Below, piece by piece: positions 7,893-17,065 of a stretch of 64,000 bases of DNA (the first letter of the stretch is position 1; every line of letters starts with the position of its first letter). The notes beneath the pieces were generated by a model. The model saw only the letters and a list, made by a program, of their open reading frames with translations, did not search any database and had not been told where the DNA came from. The stretch is from NCBI GenBank assembly GCA_910585955.1, contig CAJUGC010000009.1, positions 1 to 64,000 of the forward strand, read 5' to 3'. Position numbers and translations under genes: made by a program. The stretch is from an uncultured Christensenella sp. (GTDB lineage Bacteria > Bacillota > Clostridia > Christensenellales > Pumilibacteraceae).

Positions 7893-10800
7893 GAATAAAG
7901 AGATCAAGAAAGTTTTAGTCATAGGTTCGGGACCCATTACTATAGGTCAGGCGGCGGAATTCGACTATGCGGGAACGCAGGCGTGCCGTACGCTTAAGTC
8001 CGAAAAGATAGAAGTCGTGCTTGTAAATTCCAATCCCGCGACCATAATGACGGATAGGGCAATGGCGGACGCAATTTACATAGAGCCTCTTACTCTTCCC
8101 ACGCTTGAAAGAATAATAGACCTCGAAAAGCCCGACGGCATACTTCCGTCTCTCGGAGGTCAAACGGGACTTACGCTTTCCATGCAACTTGCTCGCAGCG
8201 GATTCCTTGCCGAGCGCGGCGTAAAACTTCTCGGAATGAAAGTCGAAGCTATCGAAAAAGCCGAGGACAGAGAACTTTTTAAAGAGACGATGGAGTCGAT
8301 AAATCAGCCGTGTATACCTTCGACCGTTGTAAACGACGTGCCGGCGGCTGTCGAGTTCGCCGAAAAAATCGGCTATCCCGTTATAGTTCGTCCGGCGTTC
8401 ACTTTGGGCGGCGCAGGCGGCGGCATAGCGGCGAACGAAGCGGAGCTTAGGGAAATTGCAACGGGCGGACTTGCGCTTTCTCCCATAACGCAGGTGCTTA
8501 TCGAAAAGAGCATTTACGGTTGGAAAGAAATAGAGTTCGAGGTCATGCGCGATTCTATCGGAAACGTCGTTGCAATCTGCTCTATGGAAAACCTCGATCC
8601 CGTCGGCATACATACGGGCGACAGTATAGTCGTTGCGCCAACGATGACGCTTTCCGACAAGGAATATCAGATGTTGCGCACGGCAGCTCTCAACATTATC
8701 ACGTCGCTCGGCATTGAGGGCGGCTGCAACTGTCAGTTCGCGCTCGAACCCAACAGTATGCAATATGCGGTCATAGAAGTAAATCCGAGAGTTTCGCGCT
8801 CGTCGGCGCTTGCTTCGAAAGCGACGGGCTATCCCATTGCAAAAGTGGCGACGCTCGTCGCGCTCGGATATACGCTAGACGAGATACCCAATGCGGTGAC
8901 GGGCAAGACCTGCGCTTGCTTCGAACCGACCATAGACTATTGCGTCGTAAAACTTCCGAAGTGGCCGTTCGACAAATTCGTCTACGCAAAGAGAACGCTC
9001 GGCACGCAGATGAAGGCGACGGGCGAAGTAATGGCGATTGCGCCGAGTTTCGAAATGGGACTTATGAAAGCCGTGCGCGGCGCGGAAGGCATACTTACTC
9101 TGTCCAACCCTCACTACAGCGAGCTTTCCGACGAGGACATAGTTTCCCGTCTTATGCCCGCGACCGACTTCAGACTGTTCGTACTTTATGAGGCGTTGAA
9201 ACGCGGATTGAAGACCGTCGAAGAGATTGCGGACGAAACCAAGATAGACGCATGGTTTTTGAATAAAATATGTAATCTCGTAAACTACGAAAAGAGCATA
9301 TCGGGCAGAGCTATAGACAAGGACGAGTACATGGCAGGCAAAAAGCTCGGCTATCCCGACAAGGCGCTCAAAGCCCTTACGGGGCACGAGCTTCCCGCGC
9401 ACGCGCGCGCCGTCTACAAAATGGTCGATACCTGCGCGGCGGAATTCGACGCCGAAACGCCGTATTTCTATTCGACTTACGACAGCACGAACGAGGCGCT
9501 CGAGTTCAGAGCCGAGCGCGGCAGTAAAAAACGCCGCGTTATAGTGTTCGGTTCGGGTCCCATAAGAATAGGACAGGGCATAGAGTTCGACTATGCGTCC
9601 GTTCATTGCGTTTGGGCGCTCAAAGAAGCGGGCTGCGAAGTCGTTATCGTCAACAACAATCCCGAGACGGTCTCCACCGACTTCGATACGGCGGACAGAC
9701 TCTATTTCGAAGCGCTTACGGACGAGGACGTCGAAAATGTAATTGCTACCGAAAAACCTTACGGCGTCGTCGTGGCGTTTGGCGGTCAGACCGCGATTAA
9801 GCTTACGAAACATTTGTCCGACATGGGTGTAAAGATTTTGGGTACGCCCGCTGATTCTATAGATATGGCGGAGGATAGGGAGCGTTTCGACGAGCTTTTG
9901 GAACAGCTCGGTATAGCGCGTCCCAAGGGAACTACGGTCAAAACCACAAAACAGGCGCTCGAAGCGGGCGAGGCGCTCGGCTATCCCGTGCTTATGCGTC
10001 CGTCGTACGTTCTCGGCGGACAGAATATGATTATTGCGTTCTCGGCGGCGGACATCGAAGAATATATGAAAATAATTCTCGAAGAAAATCCCGACAACAC
10101 AATACTGATAGACAAATACGTCATGGGCACCGAGGTCGAAGTCGACGCTATCTGCGACGGTGAAAAGATACTCATTCCCGGCATTATGGAACACATAGAG
10201 CGTACGGGAATACACAGCGGCGACTCCATAGCCGTATACCCTCCGCAGAACATCGGCGACGCGATTACGGCAAAGCTCATCGAATATACGGAAAAGCTTG
10301 CGGTATCCTTAAAGACCAAAGGACTTGTAAACATACAGTATATAATCGCCGATAACAATATTTACGTCATAGAAGTAAATCCCCGTTCGTCGCGCACGAT
10401 TCCGTACATTTCTAAAGTCACGGGCGTTCCTATGATAAAACTTGCTACCGAATGTATGCTCGGGAAAAAGCTCGAGCGGCTCGGATATGGCACGGGTCTT
10501 TATAAGACCTCACCTTATACGGCAGTCAAAGTTCCCATTTTCTCGTTCGAGAAGCTTCAGGATCTCGATACTCATCTCGGCCCCGAAATGAAGTCTACGG
10601 GAGAAGTGCTCGGCGTGGGCAAAGCGCTCGACGAGGCACTTTATAAGGGGCTTGTTGCGGCGGGATATAAAATGCAGAAGAACGGCGGCATACTCATAAC
10701 CGTGCGTAACAACGACAAAGCGGAAATAGCCGACGTTGCCAAAAAATTCGCCGAACTCGGCTTTAAGCTGTACGCTACATACGGTACGGCGGACGTGCTC

Positions 10801-11925
10801 GAAAAGTGCGGTCTCGAGGTCGAACGAGTCAAGAAGCTCAGCGATTGCGAAACCGAAAATACCATGACGCTTTTGAAGAGCGGTCTCGTAAACTTGATAA
10901 TTTCCACAAGTACGCGAGGAAGAATACCTACGAACGACGACGTGCGTCTGCGCAGACGTGCCGTGGCTCTCGGCATACCGTGCCTTACGAGTCTTGACAC
11001 GGCAAATGCGCTTGCATACAGCTTAAAGTCTCGCTATAGCCAGCTCAATACAGAGCTTGTCGATATAAACCATATGCGTGCGGACAAGCAGAAAATAAGT
11101 TTTATCAAAATGCACGGTACGGGCAACGACTACATCTATATAGATTGCCTCAATAAGTCGTTTAACAATATGGAATCTATCGCCGTCAATCTTTCCGACA
11201 GACATCTCGGCGTAGGCGGCGACGGTGTGGTGTTTATCTATCCTTCGGACGAGGCCGACGCGAGAATGAGAATGTTCAACGCAGACGGCACGGAGGGCAT
11301 GATGTGCGGCAATGCCGTCAGGTGCGTTGCCAAGTACATTTACGAGAGCGGCAAAGTAAAGAGCGAAGATGTGCGTATAGAGACGGAAAGCGGCGTTAAA
11401 CGCGTCAAGCTGTTTGCTCGCGGAGGAAGAGCCGATTCGGCTTCCGTCGATATGGGCGCGCCCGTATTCGCTCCCGAGAAGATTCCGGCTTGCGTCGGCG
11501 GTGAAAAGGTAATCGAGCAGAATATCTCGGTCGGCGGCAAGGAGAGAAAAGTCAGTCTCGTCTCCATGGGCAACCCGCATTGCGTTATCTTTACCGATAA
11601 TGTAACGGTTAGCGATGTGTGCGGAGAAGGAAGAGCGGTAGAAAATGACAAGCTTTTCCTGAGAAGGACCAATGTCGAGTTTGTCCAGGTGATAGATTCG
11701 CGACATCTTAAAATGCGCGTTTGGGAGCGCGGCAGCGGCGAGACGTTCGCTTGCGGCACGGGCGCTTGCGCCGCGGTAGTAGCGGCGGTCGAAGCCGGTT
11801 ACTGCGAGCGTGGAGCGGATATAAGCGTTAAGTTGCCCGGCGGCGAACTGGTTATCAATTACGGGAATACGGTAACTATGACGGGTGATGCCGTCGAGGT
11901 CTACAGAGGAGTGGTTAAGTTATGA
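7885..11925 (+). CDS. carB-dapF: Fusion: carbamoyl-phosphate synthase large subunit (CarB) + diaminopimelate epimerase (DapF)
   Basis: One uninterrupted frame of 1346 residues. Residues 1 to about 1063 are a complete CarB: two ATP-grasp halves (IGSGPITIGQAAEFDYAG near the N-terminus and FGSGPIRIGQGIEFDYAS near 555) and the C-terminal MGS regulatory domain ending ELVDINHM. The next residues, from about 1066, are a complete DapF (FIKMHGTGNDYIYIDC), with both catalytic cysteines in MMCGNAVRC and FACGTGACAA. DapF converts LL- to meso-diaminopimelate for peptidoglycan and lysine. There is no stop codon or ribosome site at the junction (about 11074), although an ATG is there. The start is ATG 7885, preceded by GGAGG. 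It overlaps carA by 8 bases and pyrG by 4. Separate carB and dapF genes are the norm. Confidence 0.93.
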   Translation: MPKNKEIKKVLVIGSGPITIGQAAEFDYAGTQACRTLKSEKIEVVLVNSNPATIMTDRAMADAIYIEPLTLPTLERIIDLEKPDGILPSLGGQTGLTLSMQLARSGFLAERGVKLLGMKVEAIEKAEDRELFKETMESINQPCIPSTVVNDVPAAVEFAEKIGYPVIVRPAFTLGGAGGGIAANEAELREIATGGLALSPITQVLIEKSIYGWKEIEFEVMRDSIGNVVAICSMENLDPVGIHTGDSIVVAPTMTLSDKEYQMLRTAALNIITSLGIEGGCNCQFALEPNSMQYAVIEVNPRVSRSSALASKATGYPIAKVATLVALGYTLDEIPNAVTGKTCACFEPTIDYCVVKLPKWPFDKFVYAKRTLGTQMKATGEVMAIAPSFEMGLMKAVRGAEGILTLSNPHYSELSDEDIVSRLMPATDFRLFVLYEALKRGLKTVEEIADETKIDAWFLNKICNLVNYEKSISGRAIDKDEYMAGKKLGYPDKALKALTGHELPAHARAVYKMVDTCAAEFDAETPYFYSTYDSTNEALEFRAERGSKKRRVIVFGSGPIRIGQGIEFDYASVHCVWALKEAGCEVVIVNNNPETVSTDFDTADRLYFEALTDEDVENVIATEKPYGVVVAFGGQTAIKLTKHLSDMGVKILGTPADSIDMAEDRERFDELLEQLGIARPKGTTVKTTKQALEAGEALGYPVLMRPSYVLGGQNMIIAFSAADIEEYMKIILEENPDNTILIDKYVMGTEVEVDAICDGEKILIPGIMEHIERTGIHSGDSIAVYPPQNIGDAITAKLIEYTEKLAVSLKTKGLVNIQYIIADNNIYVIEVNPRSSRTIPYISKVTGVPMIKLATECMLGKKLERLGYGTGLYKTSPYTAVKVPIFSFEKLQDLDTHLGPEMKSTGEVLGVGKALDEALYKGLVAAGYKMQKNGGILITVRNNDKAEIADVAKKFAELGFKLYATYGTADVLEKCGLEVERVKKLSDCETENTMTLLKSGLVNLIISTSTRGRIPTNDDVRLRRRAVALGIPCLTSLDTANALAYSLKSRYSQLNTELVDINHMRADKQKISFIKMHGTGNDYIYIDCLNKSFNNMESIAVNLSDRHLGVGGDGVVFIYPSDEADARMRMFNADGTEGMMCGNAVRCVAKYIYESGKVKSEDVRIETESGVKRVKLFARGGRADSASVDMGAPVFAPEKIPACVGGEKVIEQNISVGGKERKVSLVSMGNPHCVIFTDNVTVSDVCGEGRAVENDKLFLRRTNVEFVQVIDSRHLKMRVWERGSGETFACGTGACAAVVAAVEAGYCERGADISVKLPGGELVINYGNTVTMTGDAVEVYRGVVKL

Positions 11926-13538
11926 TAAAATATATATTCGTTACGGGAGGCGTCGTTTCCGGTCTCGGTAAGGGCATAACCGCGGCTTCGCTCGGTATGA
12001 TGCTTAAAGCGAAAGGACTTAAGGTAATAGCGCAGAAACTCGATCCGTATATAAATATCGACCCCGGCACTATGAGTCCGTATCAACACGGCGAAGTATA
12101 TGTTACGGAGGACGGGGCGGAAACCGATCTCGATCTCGGACATTACGAGCGTTTTATCGACGAAAATCTCAATAAATATTCGAACCTCACTACGGGCAAA
12201 GTTTATTGGAATGTTTTGAACAACGAGCGGCGCGGAGACTACAACGGCGAGACCGTGCAGGTAATTCCGCACGTCACGAACGAAATCAAAAAGTTCATTT
12301 ACTCTGTCGGCAAGAAGATAAACGCCGACGTAGTCATAACCGAAATAGGCGGCACGACTGGCGATATAGAGTCGCTTCCGTTTATCGAGGCAATACGCCA
12401 GGTGAGCAACGAGGTGGGAAGAGACAACTGTCTTTTTGTACATGTAACGCTTGCGCCCGTCATTGCTTCGAGCGGAGAAATGAAGACTAAACCGACGCAA
12501 CATTCGGTAAAAGAGCTTCGTTCGCTCGGCATATCTCCCAATATAATCGTGCTTCGTTGCGATCGTCCCGTCGACAAGTCTACAAGGGACAAGATCGCAC
12601 TTTTCTGCGATGTGGCGCCCGATTGCGTAATAGAAAACAGCAACGTGCCGCTTTTATACGAAGCGCCCGTAATGCTCGAGAAAAGCAACTTTACGAAAAT
12701 AGTCTCGCGCGAACTCGGTTTGCCCGATGTCGAACCCGATCTCGGTGTGTGGAAAGAAATGCTCGTAAAGGCGCATAATCGCGACAAGACGGTAAAAATA
12801 GGTCTTGTCGGAAAGTATGTCAAGATGTACGACACCTATCTTTCTATAGTAGAAGCGCTTACGCACGCGGGCATTTACAACGGCGCGAATATAGATCTTC
12901 ATTGGATAGACGCGGAGAAAATAACCGACGTGACTGCCGATGAGCTTCTCGGCGAATGCGACGGCATAATCGTTCCCGGCGGTTTCGGTGACAGAGGAAT
13001 AGAAGGCATGGTTTCGTCTGCGCGTTGGTGCCGAGAAAAAGACGTTCCGTATTTCGGTATTTGCCTCGGTATGCAGATTGCCGTTATAGAGTTTGCAAGG
13101 AGCGTCGCGGGACTCGAGGACGCCAACAGCAGGGAATTCAATCACGCTTCGCAGAACAAAGTAATAGACATTATGGAAGGGCAGATAGGCTGCGAAAATA
13201 CAGGCGGCAGTATGCGTCTCGGCGCTTATGAATGTTCTGTTCAGTCCGGTACTCGGCTCATGGCGGCATACGGGCAACCGACGATATTCGAACGTCATCG
13301 CCACCGCTATGAGTTCAACAACGCATATCGCGAGACGTTTTCTTCGCTCGGGCTTACGCTTTGCGGCATATCGCCCGACGGCGGACTCGTGGAAGCCGTG
13401 GAGATTTCGGATAAAAAGTTCCATCTCGGCGTACAGTATCATCCCGAATTCAAATCACGTCCGCACAAGCCTCATCCGTTGTTTGTGGAGTTTATTCGTT
13501 GTTCGCTCGAAAATGCGGAGAGTAAGGAGACAAAATGA
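11922..13538 (+). CDS. pyrG: CTP synthase
   Basis: Makes CTP from UTP, ATP and glutamine, the last step of pyrimidine nucleotide synthesis. It is 538 residues, normal for the family. The synthetase domain starts KYIFVTGGVVSGLGKGI (P-loop), with DPYINIDPGTMSP near residue 43. The C-terminal amidotransferase domain carries the Cys in FGICLGMQIAVIEF (about 385) and the His-Glu in QYHPEFKSRP (about 507). The start overlaps the carB-dapF stop (ATGA). Confidence 0.97.
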   Translation: MIKYIFVTGGVVSGLGKGITAASLGMMLKAKGLKVIAQKLDPYINIDPGTMSPYQHGEVYVTEDGAETDLDLGHYERFIDENLNKYSNLTTGKVYWNVLNNERRGDYNGETVQVIPHVTNEIKKFIYSVGKKINADVVITEIGGTTGDIESLPFIEAIRQVSNEVGRDNCLFVHVTLAPVIASSGEMKTKPTQHSVKELRSLGISPNIIVLRCDRPVDKSTRDKIALFCDVAPDCVIENSNVPLLYEAPVMLEKSNFTKIVSRELGLPDVEPDLGVWKEMLVKAHNRDKTVKIGLVGKYVKMYDTYLSIVEALTHAGIYNGANIDLHWIDAEKITDVTADELLGECDGIIVPGGFGDRGIEGMVSSARWCREKDVPYFGICLGMQIAVIEFARSVAGLEDANSREFNHASQNKVIDIMEGQIGCENTGGSMRLGAYECSVQSGTRLMAAYGQPTIFERHRHRYEFNNAYRETFSSLGLTLCGISPDGGLVEAVEISDKKFHLGVQYHPEFKSRPHKPHPLFVEFIRCSLENAESKETK

Positions 13539-14707
13539 AGTTAAACGGTAATTTTGCGAAACTAAAGGAGAGCTATCTTTTTGCCGAAGTGGCTTCTCGC
13601 GCGGCGGCGTTTGCGGCAAAATATCCCGAAGCCGAGATAATAAAGCTCGGTATCGGCGACGTGACGCTTCCTATATGTAAGGCGGCGGTTGAAGCGGGCA
13701 AGCGAGCCGCAGAAGAAATGGGCAACGCCGAGACTTTTCGCGGTTACGGTCCGTACGAGGGCTATGACTTTCTGCGCGAAAAAATCGTAGAATACTATGC
13801 CCGCAGAAACGTCAAGCTCGACCTTTCCGAAGTGTTTGTAAGCGAGGGAGCTAAGAGCGACGTAAGCGGCATACTCGATCTTTTCGACGAGAATGCAAAA
13901 GTTCTTGTTCCCGATCCAGTATATCCCGTATATGTGGATTCGAACGTAATGGACGGAAGGGAAATTGTCTATGTCGGAGGAAACGAAAAGAACGGTTTTT
14001 TGCCCCTTCCTTCGAAAGATACGAGGGCAGATATAATTTATCTGTGCTCGCCTAATAATCCTACGGGTGCGGCTTACGATAGAGCGAGGCTAAAAGCGTG
14101 GGTGGACAAAGCAAACGAGCTTGAAGCTGTTATACTCTTTGACGCGGCGTACGAGTTTTTTATTTCGGACGACAACCTCCCGCACTCGATTTACGAGATA
14201 GAAGGAGCGGAAAAGTGTGCAGTCGAAATCTGCTCGCTTTCCAAAACGGCGGGCTTTACGGGGGTGCGCCTCGGTTATATGATTATTCCCAAAGCCATAG
14301 AGGGCGGCAAGTTAAACGCAATGTGGCTTCGTCGTCAGTCGACGAAGTATAACGGCGCTTCGTATATCATTCAGCGTATGGCGGAAGCCGTATTTACGGA
14401 TGAGGGCATGAAGCAGATAAAAGCCAATGTCGACGCGTACAAAAAAAATGCTGCACTTATGTCGGACACGTTGAAGAAACTCGGAATTTGGCACACCGGC
14501 GGAATAAACTCTCCTTACATATGGCTCAAGTGTCCCGGAGGAGATTCGTGGGCGTTTTTCGATAAACTTTTAAACGAAGCGCAAATAGTCGGTACGCCTG
14601 GAGCCGGATTCGGCTTGAACGGCGAAGGATATTTCAGACTTACGGCGTTCAATACATTTGAGAATACGTCGAAAGCGATGGAGAGACTCAAAAAACTAAA
14701 AATGTAA
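13535..14707 (+). CDS. dapL: LL-diaminopimelate aminotransferase
   Basis: A PLP-dependent aminotransferase that makes LL-diaminopimelate directly from tetrahydrodipicolinate, bypassing the succinyl or acetyl routes. It is 390 residues. The N-terminal LGIGDVTLPICKA, the FRGYGPYEGYDFLRE substrate region, SPNNPTGA, and the PLP lysine in SLSKTAGFTGVRLGY are typical of DapL. The product is the substrate of DapF, which is fused to CarB two genes upstream, so the two consecutive DAP enzymes are in one operon. The start overlaps pyrG by 4 bases and has an AAGGAG ribosome site. Confidence 0.93.
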   Translation: MKLNGNFAKLKESYLFAEVASRAAAFAAKYPEAEIIKLGIGDVTLPICKAAVEAGKRAAEEMGNAETFRGYGPYEGYDFLREKIVEYYARRNVKLDLSEVFVSEGAKSDVSGILDLFDENAKVLVPDPVYPVYVDSNVMDGREIVYVGGNEKNGFLPLPSKDTRADIIYLCSPNNPTGAAYDRARLKAWVDKANELEAVILFDAAYEFFISDDNLPHSIYEIEGAEKCAVEICSLSKTAGFTGVRLGYMIIPKAIEGGKLNAMWLRRQSTKYNGASYIIQRMAEAVFTDEGMKQIKANVDAYKKNAALMSDTLKKLGIWHTGGINSPYIWLKCPGGDSWAFFDKLLNEAQIVGTPGAGFGLNGEGYFRLTAFNTFENTSKAMERLKKLKM

Positions 14708-14713
14708 AATTAA

Positions 14714-14735
14714 CGGGCAATCTTCCGATTGCCCG
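14714..14735. terminator. Bidirectional intrinsic terminator (dapL / small RNA)
   Basis: CGGGCAATC and GATTGCCCG pair perfectly over 9 bp around TTCC. T-rich tracts follow on both strands, so it can end dapL transcripts and the minus-strand RNA. Confidence 0.8.
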
Positions 14736-14736
14736 A

Positions 14737-14946
14737 ATATTTCTTTCCCCGCTGTGCCGTGGCATTGTCGTTTTAAACCCGCTTTTCAGCAGGTGGGCAA
14801 GCCGATTGCAACGTCTGTCTTCCACTGGCTTTCTTGAAAAGAAAAATTACTGAGGCCTGACATAATTTGCAGATACAAGCAATCCCTTGATTATACTGTG
14901 GTTCCAAAAAGAACAAGCTCACGCACACCGCAGGTATTAATGCGTC
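14737..14946 (-). ncRNA. ssrS: Structured small RNA, probable 6S RNA
   Basis: A 210-nt stretch with no open frame has its own minus-strand promoter (14953-14981) and a terminator (14714-14735). The 5' part (CCTGCGGTGTGCGTG) pairs with the 3' part (CACGGCACAGCGGGG) to form a long terminal stem with a small bulge. Internal hairpins include ACCTGC/GCGGGT around TGAAAA and a TTTCTT/AAGAAA apical hairpin. The rod shape, size near 200 nt and the terminal-stem sequences fit 6S RNA, which binds housekeeping RNA polymerase in stationary phase. I identify it by shape and partial sequence memory only; another structured RNA class is possible. Confidence 0.6.
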
Positions 14947-14952
14947 ACTTAT

Positions 14953-14981
14953 ATTATATTACGTTCGGTGGGAAAAATCAA
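14953..14981 (-). promoter_or_regulatory. Promoter of the small RNA
   Basis: On the minus strand TTGATT, a 17-nt spacer and TATAAT predict a start near 14946, pointing into the structured RNA and away from the downstream hydrolase gene. Confidence 0.75.
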
Positions 14982-15025
14982 CGGGGTAAGGCAAAAAAAA
15001 TTCCGTAAAATTTTAAAAAATCCTC

Positions 15026-15054
15026 TTGACAAACTTTTTATTTTGTGTTATATG
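15026..15054 (+). promoter_or_regulatory. Promoter of the MBL-fold hydrolase gene
   Basis: TTGACA, a 17-nt spacer and TATATG with an upstream TG (extended -10) lie just before the AAGGAG ribosome site of the gene at 15073. Confidence 0.7.
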
Positions 15055-15072
15055 ATGGAAAAGGAGAATAAG

Positions 15073-15753
15073 ATGAAGCTTGCGATACTCGGAAAATACG
15101 GACCGTATCCCGCGGCGGACGGAGGAACAAGCTCGTATTTGATAGAGAGCGGCAAAACTTGCGTGAGTTTGGATTTTGGGAGCGGCGCGCTCGGCAAGAC
15201 CTTGAAAGTCACGGGAAAGCTGCCCGAAATCATAGTGCTTTCTCACAATCATTTCGATCATACAAGCGATTTGTTTCCTCTGTCTTACGCCTTGAAAAAG
15301 CCCGTTAGGGTTTATATGCCGTTTGACGACAGCCCCGTATGTGATATAATATCGACGCTTCCGATATTTGAGCCGGTTAAAATATCCGACGGTATGACGG
15401 AAAAGATAGGGTGTCTTACTTTTGAATTTGTTAGGTTGCCTCATCCGATCGAAAGTTACGGTATGGAAATATCCGACGGAAAGTCGAGTTTATTTTACAG
15501 CGGCGACACCGTGTATGATGATATTATTGCCGAGAAAATCCGTGACTGTTCGCTCGCCCTTCTGGACGCTTCTCAGCCTACGGAGAGTGCGCTGGATAAA
15601 CCGCATATGTCTGTAAAAGAAGCGAAGACGCTTTCCGATAAAACAGGAACAAGAGTGCTTCTCACTCATGTTCATCCGGAGTTTTCACCGGAAAGAGAAG
15701 CGAAACATTTGGGACTTGAGCTTGCAGAAGAAATGAAAGTATACGAAATATAA
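15073..15753 (+). CDS. MBL-fold metallo-hydrolase (YhfI / RNase Z-like)
   Basis: A 226-residue metallo-beta-lactamase-fold hydrolase. The metal-binding motif SHNHFDHTSD is near residue 58, further ligands are in FYSGDTVYDD (about 142) and LLTHVHPEF (about 197). The N-terminus LGKYGPYPAADGGTSSYLI resembles the Bacillus YhfI group, whose substrate is unknown. The start at 15073 is supported by AAGGAG 6 nt upstream and by the promoter, which rules out the longer upstream frame. It is probably monocistronic, as a terminator follows. Confidence 0.85.
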   Translation: MKLAILGKYGPYPAADGGTSSYLIESGKTCVSLDFGSGALGKTLKVTGKLPEIIVLSHNHFDHTSDLFPLSYALKKPVRVYMPFDDSPVCDIISTLPIFEPVKISDGMTEKIGCLTFEFVRLPHPIESYGMEISDGKSSLFYSGDTVYDDIIAEKIRDCSLALLDASQPTESALDKPHMSVKEAKTLSDKTGTRVLLTHVHPEFSPEREAKHLGLELAEEMKVYEI

Positions 15754-15777
15754 ATCTTGAAAAAGAATTCCTGACGT

Positions 15778-15802
15778 AAAACCTCGACAAGTTCGGGGTT
15801 TT
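15778..15802 (+). terminator. Intrinsic terminator after the MBL-fold gene
   Basis: AAAACCTCGA pairs with TCGGGGTTTT around a 5-nt loop, followed by more T residues. Confidence 0.75.
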
Positions 15803-15827
15803 TGCTTTTTGAAAGGCGCGTCATAGC

Positions 15828-15856
15828 TTGACTGAGTAGAGAATAGATTATTATAT
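15828..15856 (+). promoter_or_regulatory. Promoter of the SPOR-like membrane protein gene
   Basis: TTGACT, a 17-nt spacer and TTATAT lie about 22 nt upstream of the first candidate ATG (15879). Confidence 0.6.
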
Positions 15857-15878
15857 ATGTGTAATCGGAGATTAGTCT

Positions 15879-16613
15879 ATGAGCCGTAGGAGAGTTGTGA
15901 GAATGTTTCGTTTCGATCGCATTCTTGCATTTATTGTTTTCGTTAGTTTTGCGGTGGCAATTGTTTGTATTTTGTTGTCGCTGAGTACGGGTGCGGCGAA
16001 CATAGTAATTAAAAAGCGGACGTTGTATATCGTTACTTACGCAAGTTGCGCTTCCGAATCGGAGGCAAAGCTTCGTTCCGAAGAATGCTTTGCCCGTGGC
16101 GGAGCCGGAAATATAGTTCCCGACGGCAACGAATTTTACGTTGCGGCTTCGGGGTATGCGTCGTTGGAAAGTGCGGCGTCGGTAGCGGAAAAACTTGTGG
16201 GAGCAAGAATCAAAGAAATAACATTCGAACAACTTAAGTTCGTTTCCTCGTCTGTTTCCGAGCTTGTTGCGGAAGTAATGTCGCTTTGTTACGGCACTTT
16301 TTTCGATGAGCTTTCTTCGTGTGCGGAAGAGCTGGATAAGAGAGAAATTTCCGAAGCGGTTGCGGCGGAAAGGTGCAAACTTTGCTATAGCGAATCTGCA
16401 AGATTATTGAGGCTCACATCGGCGCAAACTGCGCTTTCGACGACATCGCAGGAAGAAATAAGGATTCTTACGGCGGCAAGCGAATTGCTGTCGGAGGCTG
16501 TGGTTATATTTAAAGGCGCGGAGTCGGGAGATGGCGCTCTTGCAGCTCGTATACGTCGCGCTTTTATTGCATTGGCTTTGAAAACCGGAGATATTTCGAA
16601 AGATTTAAAATAG
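15879..16613 (+). CDS. Membrane-anchored protein with SPOR-like domain
   Basis: A 244-residue protein with one N-terminal membrane segment (about residues 12-34, ILAFIVFVSFAVAIVCILL) and an outside region. Residues about 48-105 (LYIVTYASCASESEAKLRS, then FYVAASGYASLESAASVAEK) have the spacing of a SPOR domain, which in other bacteria binds denuded peptidoglycan at division or sporulation septa. The remaining C-terminal half is helical and Ala/Glu-rich with no recognised domain. ATG 15903 with GGAG 12 nt upstream is an alternative start. It is probably transcribed alone; a separate promoter precedes the next gene. The domain call is by pattern only. Confidence 0.6.
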   Translation: MSRRRVVRMFRFDRILAFIVFVSFAVAIVCILLSLSTGAANIVIKKRTLYIVTYASCASESEAKLRSEECFARGGAGNIVPDGNEFYVAASGYASLESAASVAEKLVGARIKEITFEQLKFVSSSVSELVAEVMSLCYGTFFDELSSCAEELDKREISEAVAAERCKLCYSESARLLRLTSAQTALSTTSQEEIRILTAASELLSEAVVIFKGAESGDGALAARIRRAFIALALKTGDISKDLK

Positions 16614-16654
16614 CGAAAAGCGTCGAAAAATTGCGATAACATCCCTTCAAATAC

Positions 16655-16683
16655 TTGTAAAGAAACGAAAAATATGTTATTAT
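16655..16683 (+). promoter_or_regulatory. Promoter of the hydrogenase locus
   Basis: TTGTAA, a 17-nt spacer and TATTAT lie 32 nt before the first gene. No other strong promoter or terminator is seen until 24814, so most or all of the ten genes may form one transcript. Confidence 0.6.
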
Positions 16684-16715
16684 TATATTCGTAGCTTATA
16701 ATAAGGAGAAACCTT

Positions 16716-17060
16716 ATGAAATTACGGACAATCATTGACATTCTCGAAGCCGAAGTCCTCACGGAAAATGATGAGAGCGAGCTCGACATCGATGTTCATA
16801 CCGCTTGCGGTTCGGATATGATGAGCGATGTCCTTGCCTTTGTCAAGGATCAAGGGCTTTTGCTTACGGGGCTTGTTAATCCGCAAGTCGTGCGTACCGC
16901 CGAAATGGTCGACATAGTCGTCATTGCGTTTGTGCGCGGAAAGCGTCCCGACGACATGACCGTCAATCTCGCAAATCAGAAGGGAATAATCCTTCTCGGC
17001 ACGAACGATAAGATGTATCAGGCGTGCGGCAAGTTGTACGACGCCGGTCTCGGGCGTTAA
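16716..17060 (+). CDS. DRTGG-domain protein (first of two)
   Basis: A 114-residue soluble protein, essentially one DRTGG domain, a ligand-binding fold also found in HPr kinase and phosphotransacetylase relatives. It reads TIIDILEAEVLTENDE, then DVHTACGSDMMSDVLAFVKD, then a hydrophobic core and LGTNDKMYQACGKLYDAGL. The exact DRTGG signature is not present, and family membership rests on the overall pattern and position: such proteins recur next to HydABC-type hydrogenases. The gene is followed within a few bases by an HATPase gene. Its function is unknown; a small-molecule sensor role is an inference. Confidence 0.7.
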   Translation: MKLRTIIDILEAEVLTENDESELDIDVHTACGSDMMSDVLAFVKDQGLLLTGLVNPQVVRTAEMVDIVVIAFVRGKRPDDMTVNLANQKGIILLGTNDKMYQACGKLYDAGLGR

Positions 17061-17065
17061 TATCC

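Noticed and set aside
8875..10215. 446-codon minus-strand frame inside carB
   Set aside because: No motif, no start context; it mirrors the strongly biased codons of carB.
14750..14946. Riboswitch in the plus orientation
   Set aside because: No plus-strand promoter points into it, and the promoter, stem and terminator all favour a minus-strand RNA.
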